Source: Paenirhizobium selenitireducens ATCC BAA-1503 (GTDB lineage Bacteria; Pseudomonadota; Alphaproteobacteria; Rhizobiales; Rhizobiaceae). Taken from it: 64,000 bases of DNA. The position numbers and the translations under genes are program-made. The DNA lies in the NCBI RefSeq assembly GCF_000518785.1, contig NZ_JAEG01000001.1, positions 372,001 to 436,000 on the forward strand, in the 5' to 3' direction. Shown in pieces: positions 1 to 11,287 of the stretch; position 1 is the first letter of the stretch; every line of letters starts with the position of its first letter. The notes beneath the pieces were generated by a model that saw nothing but the letters and a program-made list of their open reading frames with translations, was not told where the DNA came from and did not search any database.

Positions 1-1381
<1,381 letters not shown>

Positions 1382-1389
1382 TCAGGCGA

Positions 1390-1785
1390 TCAGTTGCCGG
1401 TGGGTACGGCGTTCGGATCGGCCTTGGGGGCGGCCGGTGCGGCTGCACCATTCGTAGCAGGTGCCGGCGTGGTCGCCGGAGCGGCACCCGGAAGCTGGTC
1501 GAGCACGTTGCCGCCCGGAACCGCCGTTCCGGCCGGGATGCGGTCGAGAATGTCGGTCGGCTTCGCTTCGTATCGGGCAAGAAGGCCCAGACCCAGCGAC
1601 GTGATGAAGAACAGCGTCGCGAGGATCGCCGTGGTGCGGGTCAGCGCATTGGCCGTGCCGCGCGCCGACATGAAGCCGGAGCCGCCGCCGACGCCCAAGC
1701 CGCCGCCTTCGGAACGCTGGATCAGAACGACGCCGACAAGCGCCAGCACGATCATGAGATGAATGACAATCAATACGGTCTGCAT
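1390..1785 (-). CDS. secG: Preprotein translocase subunit SecG
   Basis: SecG is the small inner-membrane partner of SecYE that helps SecA-driven protein export. The 131-residue protein starts MQTVLIVIHLMIVLALVGVVLIQ (first membrane segment), followed by the family's RSEGGGLG.GGGSGFMSARG loop and a second hydrophobic segment at about residues 50-68. The C-terminal third is an Ala/Pro-rich tail, common in alphaproteobacterial SecG. An AGGTGG ribosome site precedes the ATG. It lies 103 bp downstream of tpiA on the same strand, the usual rhizobial tpiA-secG order. Confidence 0.93.
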   Translation of the reverse strand: MQTVLIVIHLMIVLALVGVVLIQRSEGGGLGVGGGSGFMSARGTANALTRTTAILATLFFITSLGLGLLARYEAKPTDILDRIPAGTAVPGGNVLDQLPGAAPATTPAPATNGAAAPAAPKADPNAVPTGN

Positions 1786-1888
1786 GAATTTTCCACCTGC
1801 CCGAAAGGGGCATAATCAATCGGTTGGCCGCTCTTTACATGAGAGGCCACGGCAAAGGAAGCCCTGAACGGCAGCACCCACCGCCTTT

Positions 1889-2662
1889 TCAGGCGGTAAG
1901 TTCCTCATAGACGCGGTATATGGCGAGGAAATCGGAGGCTTTCAAGCTGGCCCCGCCGATCAGCGCGCCGTCGACATTGGCGACGCCCATCAGTTCCTTC
2001 GCGTTGGAAGGTTTGACCGAACCGCCATAGAGGATGCGCATCTTCTGACCTTCCGCCCCGAAGCGCTTGACGAGTTCGGCGCGCATGAAGGCATGGGCCT
2101 CCTCGACGTCGGTTACGGTCGGGGTAAGCCCCGTGCCGATCGCCCAGACCGGCTCGTAGGCGATCACGGTGTTTTCGGCGGTGGCCGTGTCCGGCAGGGA
2201 GCCGGAGAGCTGGCGCTTGAGAATGTCCAGCGTCTGGCTGGCCTTGCGCTCGTCGGCCGTCTCGCCGATGCAGACGATCGCGGTCAGTTCGCTGGCATAG
2301 GCGGCCTCGGCCTTCGCCCGCACCAGATGGTCGGTCTCGGCATGGTCGGTGCGGCGCTCGGAATGGCCGACGATCACATAGGTGCCGAAGCAGTCGGCGA
2401 TCATTTCCGCCGAGATGTCGCCGGTATGGGCGCCCGAGGCGTTCTGGTGGCAGTCCTGGGCGCCGATGGCGAGCGGGCTGTCGTCGCAGAGCGCGGTCGC
2501 CACATAGAGCAGCGTCGCCGGCGGGCAGATCAGCGTCTCGACCTTTTCCGACAGCGGGCCTTTCACGCCCTCGGCCATCGCCTTGATCTGGTCAAGCGAG
2601 GCACGCGTGCCGTTCATCTTCCAGTTTCCCGCGACAAGCGGACGGACATTCGGTGTCGTCAT
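1889..2662 (-). CDS. tpiA: Triosephosphate isomerase
   Basis: Interconverts dihydroxyacetone phosphate and glyceraldehyde 3-phosphate in glycolysis and gluconeogenesis. The 257-residue TIM barrel shows all active-site signatures: NWKMNG with the substrate-binding lysine near residue 14, IVGHSERR with the electrophilic histidine, [11 protein letters not shown] with the catalytic glutamate, and YGGSV plus GGASL phosphate-binding loops. I chose the ATG at 2662 (MTTPNVRP); an in-frame TTG two codons upstream is possible. A small inverted repeat (1880-1885 with 1892-1897) spans the stop codon but lacks a U-tract. The gene precedes secG on the same strand. Confidence 0.95.
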   Translation of the reverse strand: MTTPNVRPLVAGNWKMNGTRASLDQIKAMAEGVKGPLSEKVETLICPPATLLYVATALCDDSPLAIGAQDCHQNASGAHTGDISAEMIADCFGTYVIVGHSERRTDHAETDHLVRAKAEAAYASELTAIVCIGETADERKASQTLDILKRQLSGSLPDTATAENTVIAYEPVWAIGTGLTPTVTDVEEAHAFMRAELVKRFGAEGQKMRILYGGSVKPSNAKELMGVANVDGALIGGASLKASDFLAIYRVYEELTA

Positions 2663-2821
2663 GGTCAAAACCCACCCCAGCTACGTTAGCCCGGACCTAG
2701 CAAATCAAGGGGGCGATGAAAAGCGCGGTGGCCGCGATTCGCCTGCAAATCGGGCGATATGGTGAAAATCCGACGCGGTTTTGCGGCATAAATTAGCAAA
2801 GCCTGCGTGCAGCCCGCCACT

Positions 2822-3709
2822 TCACCGCGCCGTCAGCAGCCAGTTGAGGATCGAGCGCCAGTCGCTCATGCGCACCGGCGTACCGTGCGAGCCGGTCTCG
2901 AACAGGGTGAAGCGGGTCGGATAGCCGGCCTTGTGCAGCCGGTCGTAGAGGTCGATCTGGTCGGCCGGCGCATAGACGCTGTCGCGGCTGCCATGGGTGA
3001 AGAAGACCGGCAGCTTTGCCTTGTGCGCGGCGCTGCCGATGAAGGACGGGTCGGTCGCCCCGCCGAGAATGGCAAGGCCGGCGAGATGGGAAACGGTGGC
3101 CGTGTCGCGGGCGGCACCCCAGCAGATGAAGCTGCCCATGGAGGCGCAGGCGAGCACCACCGGCCGGCCCGGAGAGCGGGCGGCGGCATGGGCGATCAGG
3201 GCGGAAATCGCCGTGACGCCGGCGGCGTCGAAGGAGGTGACGGACGGGGCATAGTAGACGCCGCCGTTTTCGACCGCGAGGTTCTTCAGCCGGTTGAAAT
3301 TGCCACCGAAGGAGAAGTCGTTGATGCCGAGCCGCCGGTCGCCGCCACGGCCGTGGATGAAGATCACGGTGAAGGCGGCGGCGTCCGCCGGGCCGACGCG
3401 GGCGACCTCCAGATTGCCGGAGGGCAGTTGCAGGGTTTCGTTGACCTGCTGGCGCTTGACGCCGAGGTCGACATATTTCGATTTCACCCGCCGCTCGGGG
3501 ATCTGGTCGCGGCCGTTGATGTCGCGCAGTTCCTGGTAGTCGACCACCTCGAAATCGCCGCCATCGCGGCTTTCCAGCACGATCGGCTGGGAAAACAACG
3601 CATCCTTGAACGGCTGCAAAGCCTCGGCTCCGGCGGGGCCGGCGGCAAGCGCGCCGAGAAGCCCGCACAAAACGGCGGCCTTGCGGAAATGAGCTGTGGA
3701 CATCTGCAT
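2822..3709 (-). CDS. Exported alpha/beta hydrolase
   Basis: A 295-residue protein with a Sec signal peptide (about residues 1-27, cleavage after AGA) and an alpha/beta-hydrolase fold. Visible: an HGRGGDRR oxyanion-type turn, a nucleophile elbow CASMGS with serine in the G/A-x-S-x-G position, an acidic residue in HGSRDSVY, and a terminal histidine in TGSHGTP. It should act in the periplasm; the substrate is unknown. The start at 3709 is set by an AAGGAGA site 11 nt upstream; the frame stays open far upstream but that stretch runs antisense to parE. Monocistronic, divergent from parE. Confidence 0.75.
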   Translation of the reverse strand: MQMSTAHFRKAAVLCGLLGALAAGPAGAEALQPFKDALFSQPIVLESRDGGDFEVVDYQELRDINGRDQIPERRVKSKYVDLGVKRQQVNETLQLPSGNLEVARVGPADAAAFTVIFIHGRGGDRRLGINDFSFGGNFNRLKNLAVENGGVYYAPSVTSFDAAGVTAISALIAHAAARSPGRPVVLACASMGSFICWGAARDTATVSHLAGLAILGGATDPSFIGSAAHKAKLPVFFTHGSRDSVYAPADQIDLYDRLHKAGYPTRFTLFETGSHGTPVRMSDWRSILNWLLTAR

Positions 3710-3947
3710 CGAAGCGGGGTCTCCTTGCGGGATCAGGCCTTGCCTTCGCCCATGTCGGCACGCAAAGCTCGACCGACACGCAAGGTTTGAACGAATTCCT
3801 CGCGGCAGCCAGTCGGCACCGTCGCGCCTGCCCCGCCTTTCTGGCATGATCCCGCTGATTCGCAAGAGCGATCGGGGCGTGAGGCAGCTTGCGACCCCCG
3901 GCCCTGCCGATTGAGCCGACGCAACGGACAGATTATTGAACGACGCC

Positions 3948-6011
3948 ATGGACGACAACGATCTTTTCGCCGCCCTGCCGCTTGTGACGAAGCCGGTGGA
4001 CGCCTCTTCGCCTGCGGCCGCGCCGAAGGCCGAGGCACCGCGCCCGGCGACCGCCGCGCCCAAGGCCAATGCCACATCGAGCGAGAGCGAATACGGCGCC
4101 TCGTCGATCCGCGTGCTCGAGGGGCTGGAGCCGGTGCGCATGCGTCCCGGCATGTATATCGGCGGCACGGACGAGAAGGCGCTGCATCACCTGTTTGCCG
4201 AAGTCATCGACAACTCGATGGACGAGGCGGTGGCCGGCCATGCCGATTTCATCGACGTGCATCTCGATGCCGAAGGCTTCCTCACCGTCACCGACAACGG
4301 CCGCGGTATTCCGGTCGAGCTGCATCCGCAGGTGCCGGGCAAGTCGACGCTCGAAGTCATCATGACCAAGCTGCATGCCGGTGGCAAGTTCGACGGCAAG
4401 GCCTATGAGACCTCGGGCGGCCTGCACGGCGTCGGCGTCTCGGTGGTCAATGCGCTGTCCGACCTTCTCGAAGTGGAAGTGGCCCGCAATCGCAAGCTCT
4501 ACCGCCAGCGCTTCTCGCGCGGCGTGCCGCTCGGCGGGCTGGAAGAGCTGGGCGACGTGCACAACCGGCGCGGCACGCGCGTGCGCTTCCATCCCGATCC
4601 GCAGATCTTCGGCGACCATGCGAAGTTCGATCCGGGCCGGATCTTCCGCATGGCCCGCTCCAAGGCCTACCTGTTCGGCGGCGTCGAGATCCGCTGGTCG
4701 TGCGATCCGGGCATGGTGGCGGAAGGCGGCGACATTCCGGAAAAGGCAGTCTTCCATTTCCCCGGCGGCCTGAAGGACTATCTGGCCGCCACGCTCGGCA
4801 AGGACTTCACCGTCACCCGCGAGATTTTTGCCGGCAAGACGGAAAAGACCGGCGGCCACGGCGCGATGGAATGGGCCATCACCTGGTATGGCGGCGACCC
4901 GCTGGTGCATTCCTACTGCAACACCATCCCGACCGCCGAAGGCGGCACGCACGAGGCCGGGCTGCGCATTGCGCTGACCAAGGGCCTGAAGAACTATGCG
5001 GAACTGACGCAGAACAAGCGCGCCAAGGAAATCACCACCGACGACGTGATGATCTCGGCCGTCGGCATGCTGTCGGTCTTCATCCGCGAGCCGGAATTCG
5101 TCGGCCAGACCAAGGACAAGCTGGCGACCGTCGAGGCCCAGCGGCTCGTCGAAAACGCCCTGCGCGACCCGTTCGACCACTATCTCGCCGACAATCCCAA
5201 CGAGGCGGCCAAGCTGCTCGACTGGGTGATCGAGCGCGCCGAGGAACGGCTTCGCCGACGCAAGGAAAAGGAAGTCAACCGCAAGACGGCGGTGCGCAAG
5301 CTGCGCCTGCCCGGCAAGCTGGCCGACTGCTCGCAGAACACCGCCGAGGGCGCCGAACTGTTCATCGTCGAAGGCGATTCGGCCGGCGGCTCGGCCAAGC
5401 AGGCGCGCAATCGCGCCAACCAGGCGATCCTGCCGCTGCGCGGCAAGATCCTCAACGTCGCCAGCGCCGGTCGTGACAAGATGACCGCCAGCCAGCAGAT
5501 CGCCGATCTGATCCAGGCGCTCGGCTGCGGCACGCGGACGAAATACCGCGAGGAAGACCTGCGCTACGAGCGCATCATCGTCATGACCGATGCCGACGTC
5601 GACGGCGCGCACATCGCCTCGCTGCTGATCACCTTCTTCTACCAGGAAATGCCGGAACTGATCCGCGGCAGCCACCTCTATCTCGCCGTGCCGCCGCTCT
5701 ATGTCATCCGCCAGGGCGCCAAGAGCGTCTACGCCCGCGACGACGCGCACCGCGCCGAGCTGATGGAGACGGTTTTCAAGGGCAAGAAGGTCGAAGTCGG
5801 GCGGTTCAAAGGCCTCGGCGAGATGATGCCGGCGCAGCTCAAGGAAACCACCATGGATCCGGCCAAGCGCACGCTGCTCAGGGTCGATATCGACGATGTC
5901 GACTTCGAGGGCACGCGCGATGCGGTGGATGCGCTGATGGGCACCAGGCCGGAAGCGCGCTTCCGCTTCATCCAGGAGCGAGCGGCCTTCGCGGATAATC
6001 TCGACATCTAA
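3948..6011 (+). CDS. parE: DNA topoisomerase IV subunit B
   Basis: ATPase subunit of topoisomerase IV, which decatenates daughter chromosomes. The 687-residue protein shows the GHKL ATPase motifs EVIDNSMDEA (about residue 85), DNGRGIPV and TSGGLHGVGVSVVNAL, the transducer domain, then the TOPRIM motifs EGDSAGGSAKQ (about 474) and DADVDGAHI (about 547). Length and the Ala/Pro-rich N-terminal extension fit rhizobial ParE rather than GyrB, which is longer. The start is taken at ATG 3948; a TTG at 3936 is in frame. No partner parC in the window. The long minus-strand open frame across it is a shadow. Confidence 0.93.
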   Translation: MDDNDLFAALPLVTKPVDASSPAAAPKAEAPRPATAAPKANATSSESEYGASSIRVLEGLEPVRMRPGMYIGGTDEKALHHLFAEVIDNSMDEAVAGHADFIDVHLDAEGFLTVTDNGRGIPVELHPQVPGKSTLEVIMTKLHAGGKFDGKAYETSGGLHGVGVSVVNALSDLLEVEVARNRKLYRQRFSRGVPLGGLEELGDVHNRRGTRVRFHPDPQIFGDHAKFDPGRIFRMARSKAYLFGGVEIRWSCDPGMVAEGGDIPEKAVFHFPGGLKDYLAATLGKDFTVTREIFAGKTEKTGGHGAMEWAITWYGGDPLVHSYCNTIPTAEGGTHEAGLRIALTKGLKNYAELTQNKRAKEITTDDVMISAVGMLSVFIREPEFVGQTKDKLATVEAQRLVENALRDPFDHYLADNPNEAAKLLDWVIERAEERLRRRKEKEVNRKTAVRKLRLPGKLADCSQNTAEGAELFIVEGDSAGGSAKQARNRANQAILPLRGKILNVASAGRDKMTASQQIADLIQALGCGTRTKYREEDLRYERIIVMTDADVDGAHIASLLITFFYQEMPELIRGSHLYLAVPPLYVIRQGAKSVYARDDAHRAELMETVFKGKKVEVGRFKGLGEMMPAQLKETTMDPAKRTLLRVDIDDVDFEGTRDAVDALMGTRPEARFRFIQERAAFADNLDI

Positions 6012-6250
6012 CAACCTTCGCCCGGTTAGCCTCACTCGCTCCACCGACTGCCGAGGCTGGCCGCCGCCTGGGGCGCCGAGCATTGCCTCCCCCTGACCTT
6101 CTGCGACAGAAGTCAACGGTGTTCTCTACGTGCCCCTTAGCTATCGAAGTGTGCGGCATGCAAAGAGCCCACATTTGGCCTCTAGGATTTCCTTTCGACC
6201 CAGTATTGGGCGATCAGAATTACCCCACCTCACGCTAGACGTCGTTCGGA

Positions 6251-9200
6251 ATGACGCGCCACCGCTGGTCTGATCAGCGGCCCATGCCCCTGCGAGCAAA
6301 ACTAGCTATGCCATTGATGAGATTTAACCGAATTCAAAAAATCGCGGCTTGTGCGATGCTCGCGCTTTGGACAATCGCCTGCGTTTCATCCTCACCTGCC
6401 GCGGCGGCAGATCTCTACTACACCATCTACTATGGCGACACCGTCAGGATCCCCGTCAACAGTTACGGTCAAAATGCTGTCGGATATGATCATACCAGCA
6501 CTGTCGGTCTGATCGAACCGGTATACGATCTGTCTTTCGACGTGACGTACACGGCTCGAAACGGCTTTGTCGGAACGGACGTCTTCACCTACACGGCCTA
6601 TAACGACGCGAACGTGGCCGTCGGCACGGATACGCTCCATATCACCGTGAAGCCAAAGATAACGTTCTCTTCATCAACCTTGCCAAACGCGAAGCAGGGA
6701 GAGGCTTACAGCCAGTCGGTGACGGCGTCTTTCAATGCTGGATCGCAGAGTGTCACATATTGGGTCAGCGCCGGCACTCTGCCGGCAGGCCTCAGCTTAG
6801 ACACTCAAAGTGGGACAATCTCCGGGATACCATCGGCAAGCGGAACCTCATACTTTCAGTTCCACGCAGCGAACGGAGATGGCTACAGCGCGCTGCAATC
6901 CATGAAGATCGCTGTCGGCCCGCACATCGACGACGTAACGGCAACGGTCGCCGCCAACAGCAGCAGCAACGCAATCAGCGTCACTGTGTCCAGCGGTGAA
7001 TCGGTGACCGCGGTCTCGACGCCAAGCCATGGCTCGGCCAGCATCAGCGGTTCGACGCTGCTCTATACGCCGGCCGCCGGCTATTCCGGCCTCGACGGCT
7101 TCACCTATACGGTGACCGACAGCGTCTCCGGCCTTTCAGACAGCGCCACCGTTTCCATCTCGGTTTCGGCGCCGGTGGTGACGATCAGCCCCTCTGCTCT
7201 GTCCAGTGGAACCGCGGGCGTCGCCTATAGCCAGACGCTGACGGGCGGCAACGGCACGGCGCCCTATGTCTTCTCGCTGAACAGCGGCGCCCTGCCGCCC
7301 GGTCTGGCGCTGTCTTCGTCGGGTATTCTGTCAGGCACGCCGACAACCGAGGGTTCGTACTCCTTCGTCGTGAGCGTGATCGACCAGTATGGCGCCTGGG
7401 GCGCACCGGCCTACACCCTCAACATCGCCATCGCCGCTCCCGTCGCCGGTGATGTCAGCGCAACCGTTGCGGCCAACAGCAGCAATACCCCGATCACGCT
7501 CGGCTTGTCCGGCGGCGCGGCCAGCAGCGTCGCCGTCGTCTCGGCGCCGGCGCACGGCACGGCGACTGCAAGCGGCACCTCGATCAGCTACACGCCGACC
7601 GCGGGTTATTCCGGCACCGACAGCTTCACCTATACCGCAACCAACGAAACGGGCACCTCGGCGACCGCGACCGTGTCGGTGGCCGTGACTGCGCCCGTGG
7701 TGACGATTAGCCCCTCTGCTCTGTCAGGCGGAACCGTGGGCGTTGCCTATAGCCAGACGCTGACGGGCAGCAACGGAACGGCGCCCTATTCCTTCTCGCT
7801 GTACAGCGGCAGCCTGCCTCCCGGCATGACCCTGTCTTCGGCCGGCGTCCTGTCGGGCACACCGACAACGCCGGGAAGCTATTCCTTCGTCGTGAGCGTG
7901 ATCGACCAGTATGGTGCCTGGGGCGCACCGGCCTACACCCTCAACATCGCCATCGCCGCCCCGGTCGCCAGCGATGTCAGCGCGACCGTTGCCGCCAACA
8001 GCAGCGGCAACCCGATCACGCTGAGCCTGTCCGGTGGAACCGCCAGCACCGTCACCGTCGCCTCGCCGCCGGCGCACGGCACGGCGGCGGCAAGCGGCAC
8101 CGCGATCAGCTACACGCCGACCGCCGGCTATTCCGGCACCGACAGCTTCACCTATACCGCAACGAACGAAACGGGCACCTCGGCGACCGCGACCGTATCG
8201 GTCACCGTGACGGCACCGGTGGTGTCCGTGAGCCCTACCACGCTCTCCGACGGAACGGCTGGCGTCGTATACAGCCAGACGCTGACGGCCGGCAACGGCA
8301 CCGCGCCCTATGTCTTCTCGCTGAACAGCGGTGCCCTGCCGCCCGGTCTGGCGCTGTCTTCGTCGGGTATTCTGTCAGGCACGCCGACCACCGAGGGCAG
8401 CTACTCCTTCGTCCTCGGCGTCACGGATCAATATGGCGCCTGGGGTGCGCCCGGATACACGGTCAACATCGCCATCGCCGCTCCGATCGCCAGCGATGTG
8501 AGCGCGACTGTCGCGGCCAACAGCAGCGGCAACGCGATCACGCTCAGCCTGTCCGGAGGAACGCCCAGCAGCGTCACCGTTGCCTCGGCACCGGCCCACG
8601 GCACGGCGACCGCGAGCGGCACGTCGATCAGCTATACGCCGACCGCCGGCTATTCCGGCACCGACAGCTTCACCTATACCGCGACCAATGCCAGCGGCAC
8701 CTCGACGGCGGCGACCGTGACGCTCACGGTCTCACCGGCGACGCTGGCGCTCTCGCCCTCGACCCTGCCCGGCGGCACGGCGGCCGTCGGCTACAGCCAA
8801 TCCCTGTCCGCGGTCAACGGCACGGCACCCTACAGTTACGCGGTCACCTCCGGCTCCCTGCCCGCGGGTCTCGCCCTCGCCTCAACCGGCACACTCTCCG
8901 GCACGCCGACGACCGAGGAGAGCCAGTCCTTCACCGTGACAGCGACGGACGCCTATGGCGCGACCGGCAGCCAGACCTATACGCTTGCCATTGCCATCGC
9001 CGCGCCGATTGCCGGCGATGTCGGCGCGACCGTTGCAGCCAACAGCCGTGACAATCCGATCGCGCTCGCTCTCTCCGGCGGAACGGCCGCCAGCGTTTCC
9101 ATCGGTACCTCGCCCGCCCATGGCACGGCGACCGTCACCGGCACGGCGATCACCTACACGCCGACCGCCGGCTATTCGGGCACCGACGCCTTCACCTACA

Positions 9201-10906
9201 GCGCCACCAATGCGACCGGCACCTCCGCCACCGCCACAGTATCGATCACGGTCAGCCGGCCGAGCATCAGCCTCACCCCGACCGGAACGCTGACGCTCCG
9301 ACAGGGCGAGGCGTTCAGCCAGGTCTTCGCAGCCGCGGGCGGTACCGCCCCCTATCACCACGCAATCGCCGGACGTTTGCCGGAGGGCGTGACCTTCGAC
9401 GCTGCGACCGCGACCCTCTCCGGAACGCCGACCGAAAGCGGCGGTTTCTCCGTCACGCTGACCGTCACCGACGCCTATGGCGCCGTCGCTACGGCCGGCC
9501 TGACGTTGCAGGTGGAAGATGCCTTGCCGGTCGCCCCCTCCGTCTCGGCGCCAATCACCCAGGGCCTGACGACTACGGTCGACCTGACCGACGGCGCAAC
9601 CGGCGGTCCTTTCACCGGCGCCGACCTGATCTCGCTGTCCCCGCCTTCGGCCGGCACCGCCGTCATCGTGCTCGGCGACACCGCGGACGCCAGCGGATCG
9701 GCGGCTTTCGCCACAGCCTATGCCGCGGGCCGCTACACGCTGCGTTTCACCGCCAGTCCCGACTTCACGGGTACCGCCGTGGCGACCTATACGCTGACCA
9801 GTGCCAGTGGCACCTCGGCACCAGCCGCCATCCAGTTCCAGGTCTCGGCCCGCCCGGTCCTCTCGGCCGATGCCGATCTGGTCGGCCTCGTCGAAGCCCA
9901 GGCCGCAGCGGCAAAGCGCCTGGCGGAAGCCCAGACCGACACCGTCACGGACCACCTGAAGAGCCTGCGCCGCAAAGCCTGCCTGGAGAACAGTGTCTCG
10001 GTTTCGCTGACCGACAGCGCCGACGGCCAGGCGCCGGTTGGCGCCAATGCCGGCTGCTCGCCGATCGCCGGCGGCGACCTCGCCTTCTGGAGCGCCGGAT
10101 CGGTCAGCCTTGGCGACGGCGACAGCCGAAACGGAGAGAGCGCCTTCGACTATGCGACGGTCTCGCTCACCGCCGGCCTCGACTACCGTCTCACCGACAC
10201 ACTGATCGGCGGTCTTGCCGTCGGCTACAGCCGTGACCGGAGCGACATCGGCGACGTCGGCACCACCAGCCTGAACGAGGCCATGAGCGCGACGCTTTAT
10301 GGCCTTTACCAGCCGGGCAACGGCTTCTTCGTCGACGGACTGGTCGGTGTCGGCCTGCTCGATTTCTCCTCGCTGCGCATCACGTCATCGACGGGCGCCG
10401 AGGCAGAGGCCGACCGCAGCGGCCGGCAGGTCTTTGCCGCCGTCACCGGTGGCTACGACAGCCGCTACGGCGACCTGTCGCTCTCCACCTACGGCCGCCT
10501 CGCCGCATCGCGCTCGGTCCTCGACAGCGTTGCCGAGAGCGGCGCCGACTGGGAAAACGCCCTGCTCGGTCGCCAACAGGTCGACAGTCTGACCGCGACG
10601 CTTGGCCTGTCCCTTGGCTATGACATCGACCTCGACGATCTGGTCCTCACCCCGGAGCTCACGCTCGACTTTTCCCACGACATGCTCGACACGTCGGAGA
10701 CGGTGGTGACCTATGCGGAAGACGGCTGGCCGATCGACTACGTGATACCCGGCTCCACGACCAATCGAGATCGCCTCACCGTCGGGTTCGGCATGACGCT
10801 TGCCTCCGGTCGGGCCGGAACCCTGACCGGTCGTTACGCCGCGACCATCGACCGCGACGGCATGGCCAGCCAGAGGTTCAACGTCAATCTGTCGAAAGCC
10901 TTCTAG
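6251..10906 (+). CDS. Autotransporter with tandem Ig-like passenger repeats
   Basis: A predicted surface or secreted type V protein of up to 1551 residues. Order: an extended N-terminus and signal peptide (hydrophobic IAACAMLALWTIACV, cleavage after AAAA near residue 53); alternating units of a cadherin/Big_9-like domain (AHGT...YTPTAGYSGTDSFTYTA) and a putative-Ig (He_PIG-like) domain (LPPGL.LSS.G.LSGTPT) up to about residue 1085; one further domain; then an autotransporter beta-barrel over about the last 290 residues ending in phenylalanine. Starts at 6284, 6308 or 6317 are also possible; none has a good ribosome site. The first 600 bp are less GC-rich than the repeats. Likely adhesin; target unknown. 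Monocistronic. Confidence 0.85.
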   Translation: MTRHRWSDQRPMPLRAKLAMPLMRFNRIQKIAACAMLALWTIACVSSSPAAAADLYYTIYYGDTVRIPVNSYGQNAVGYDHTSTVGLIEPVYDLSFDVTYTARNGFVGTDVFTYTAYNDANVAVGTDTLHITVKPKITFSSSTLPNAKQGEAYSQSVTASFNAGSQSVTYWVSAGTLPAGLSLDTQSGTISGIPSASGTSYFQFHAANGDGYSALQSMKIAVGPHIDDVTATVAANSSSNAISVTVSSGESVTAVSTPSHGSASISGSTLLYTPAAGYSGLDGFTYTVTDSVSGLSDSATVSISVSAPVVTISPSALSSGTAGVAYSQTLTGGNGTAPYVFSLNSGALPPGLALSSSGILSGTPTTEGSYSFVVSVIDQYGAWGAPAYTLNIAIAAPVAGDVSATVAANSSNTPITLGLSGGAASSVAVVSAPAHGTATASGTSISYTPTAGYSGTDSFTYTATNETGTSATATVSVAVTAPVVTISPSALSGGTVGVAYSQTLTGSNGTAPYSFSLYSGSLPPGMTLSSAGVLSGTPTTPGSYSFVVSVIDQYGAWGAPAYTLNIAIAAPVASDVSATVAANSSGNPITLSLSGGTASTVTVASPPAHGTAAASGTAISYTPTAGYSGTDSFTYTATNETGTSATATVSVTVTAPVVSVSPTTLSDGTAGVVYSQTLTAGNGTAPYVFSLNSGALPPGLALSSSGILSGTPTTEGSYSFVLGVTDQYGAWGAPGYTVNIAIAAPIASDVSATVAANSSGNAITLSLSGGTPSSVTVASAPAHGTATASGTSISYTPTAGYSGTDSFTYTATNASGTSTAATVTLTVSPATLALSPSTLPGGTAAVGYSQSLSAVNGTAPYSYAVTSGSLPAGLALASTGTLSGTPTTEESQSFTVTATDAYGATGSQTYTLAIAIAAPIAGDVGATVAANSRDNPIALALSGGTAASVSIGTSPAHGTATVTGTAITYTPTAGYSGTDAFTYSATNATGTSATATVSITVSRPSISLTPTGTLTLRQGEAFSQVFAAAGGTAPYHHAIAGRLPEGVTFDAATATLSGTPTESGGFSVTLTVTDAYGAVATAGLTLQVEDALPVAPSVSAPITQGLTTTVDLTDGATGGPFTGADLISLSPPSAGTAVIVLGDTADASGSAAFATAYAAGRYTLRFTASPDFTGTAVATYTLTSASGTSAPAAIQFQVSARPVLSADADLVGLVEAQAAAAKRLAEAQTDTVTDHLKSLRRKACLENSVSVSLTDSADGQAPVGANAGCSPIAGGDLAFWSAGSVSLGDGDSRNGESAFDYATVSLTAGLDYRLTDTLIGGLAVGYSRDRSDIGDVGTTSLNEAMSATLYGLYQPGNGFFVDGLVGVGLLDFSSLRITSSTGAEAEADRSGRQVFAAVTGGYDSRYGDLSLSTYGRLAASRSVLDSVAESGADWENALLGRQQVDSLTATLGLSLGYDIDLDDLVLTPELTLDFSHDMLDTSETVVTYAEDGWPIDYVIPGSTTNRDRLTVGFGMTLASGRAGTLTGRYAATIDRDGMASQRFNVNLSKAF
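6884..9478. repeat. 522-bp in-frame tandem repeat array
   Basis: Equivalent codons (tyrosine of the QYGA/AYGA motif) occur at 7388, 7910, 8432, 8954 and 9476, exactly 522 bp (174 codons) apart each time; a more diverged preceding unit has its counterpart at 6884, 504 bp upstream. The units at 7390-8480 are nearly identical over long runs, the outer ones diverged. Each unit encodes one cadherin-like plus one putative-Ig domain. Confidence 0.9.
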
Positions 10907-11287
10907 GCAGGGGTGGTCCAGCGTGACTGCCGCCATACTCCCAGCGCCGCGCCGGGGGCGGGCGTCGCCGGGGTTGGACGTCCATGCGCCTTCCCTGCTT
11001 CAGACCGCGTCTTCGCCCTGCCGGCGAGCACCGCATTTGAGGCCGTCGATCAGCAGGGCGACCATGCGCCGCGTATGGCCGGCCGGGTCGATGCCGGTGC
11101 CGACGGCGAGGTTGCCGATGGCGCGCACCGCCGTTCCGCAAGGGGCGATCGAGACCAAGTAGACCAGTGCCGGCATTGGCCAGGCCCCCGCCATGCTGCG
11201 GAACCCATCTTGCTTTGGCTGCAATCCTCTGTTTGAACTCGCATCGGCGCCCAGGAGCGCCGGCCCAGAAGATATCGGACAAGCCCC
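10907..11287. other. Intergenic stretch with one doubtful small gene
   Basis: 381 bp between the autotransporter and the next plus-strand gene. It holds one possible minus-strand small gene (11000-11194). I see no terminator with a U-tract after the autotransporter and no convincing promoter. Confidence 0.5.
11000..11194 (-). CDS. Possible small hypothetical protein
   Basis: A 64-codon minus-strand frame beginning MAGAWPMPALVYLVSIAP, hydrophobic at the start, ending in a charged tail (RRQGEDAV). It fills otherwise empty sequence, and its codons end in G or C in the manner of neighbouring real genes (many GCC, GGC, ATC, CTC). A second start at 11176 gives 58 residues. Neither start has a good ribosome site, and I do not recognise the family. 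It may be a short membrane-anchored or exported peptide, or chance. Confidence 0.4.
   Translation of the reverse strand: MAGAWPMPALVYLVSIAPCGTAVRAIGNLAVGTGIDPAGHTRRMVALLIDGLKCGARRQGEDAV

Noticed and set aside
3933-6116. 727-codon minus-strand open frame
   Set aside because: Antisense shadow of parE; composition is His/Gly/Ala-rich junk with no motif.
8882-9955. 357-codon minus-strand frame rich in Gly and Arg inside the autotransporter
   Set aside because: Repeat-derived antisense frame; no start signal and no recognisable fold.
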